From: an uncultured Clostridium sp.
Lineage (GTDB): Bacteria > Bacillota > Clostridia > TANB77 > CAG-508
Length of the DNA: 5,268 nt
Assembly (NCBI GenBank): GCA_900556945.1
Contig: USQP01000073.1
Span: forward strand, 1-5,268
Direction: 5' to 3'
Positions 5,220-5,268 of the stretch are shown one piece after another (the stretch's first letter is position 1; the number at the start of each line of letters is the position of its first letter). The notes below the pieces were generated by a model, which worked only from the letters and a program-made list of their open reading frames with translations, was not told the DNA's origin and did not search any database. The position numbers and the translations under genes are program-made.

Positions 5220-5268
5220 CTGTCTCTTATACACATCTCCGAGCCCACGAGACGCGTAGTAATCTCGT
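5220..5268 (-). other. Nextera Read 2 adapter with i7 index (synthetic)
   Basis: Bases 5220-5238 are CTGTCTCTTATACACATCT, the reverse complement of the Tn5 mosaic end. The rest of the Read 2 adapter runs to 5253, an 8-base index GCGTAGTA occupies 5254-5261 and the start of the P7 sequence ATCTCGT is 5262-5268. From memory the index matches a Nextera XT i7 barcode (N719). None of this is genomic. It overwrites the 3' part of the DUF21 gene and creates artefact peptides on both strands. Confidence 0.98.

Noticed and set aside
1..5268. CRISPR arrays, tRNA or rRNA genes, insertion sequences, recoding
   Set aside because: No regularly spaced repeats, no tRNA-like cloverleaf or rRNA motifs, no transposase, and no in-frame TGA in any recognised gene were seen.

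Overview
The window is a 5.2 kb piece of a very AT-rich bacterial genome bounded at both ends by synthetic library adapter. Bases 1-31 and 5220-5268 are Nextera/Tn5 tagmentation sequence, so the genuine insert is about 32-5219. AT-dominated third codon positions, strong AGGAG-type ribosome binding sites, a TTG start, a sortase with its surface-protein substrate and OmpR-type two-component genes all point to a low-GC Firmicute. A clostridial gut anaerobe is the best guess, but nothing here names a genus. All genes read rightward and use the standard bacterial code.

Layout: (1) 70-2271 holds a two-gene operon for an OmpR/PhoB-type response regulator and a membrane sensor histidine kinase. (2) 2272-2580 is a regulatory intergenic region with a probable terminator for that operon, several repeats and palindromes, a good sigma-A-like promoter and a leader of about 100 nt. 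(3) 2581-4517 is a two-gene operon for a small membrane sortase and a secreted protein. That protein has a signal peptide, an apparent Cys-Gln thioester domain, a middle region, one SpaA/Cna-B isopeptide-type domain and an LPVTG motif. A strong 13-bp hairpin terminator follows. (4) 4605-4610 is the -10 box of an almost consensus promoter driving a DUF21/CNNM (CorC/TlyC 'hemolysin-like') membrane protein, which is cut off by the right adapter after 190 codons.

Inferred joint working: the sortase and the thioester protein form a dedicated enzyme-substrate pair that displays a covalently reactive adhesin on the cell surface. The adjacent two-component system may control it through the repeats upstream of the sortase promoter, but that rests on proximity alone. 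The last gene looks like an independent transcription unit.

The most unusual feature is the C-terminus of the thioester protein. It ends at LPVTG-Met, with none of the hydrophobic helix and basic tail that a classical LPXTG sorting signal carries, and no remnant of them is encoded downstream. Also worth attention are a Gln displaced by one position in the thioester motif, a short out-of-frame ORF at the sortase start, and operator-like elements around the sortase promoter.
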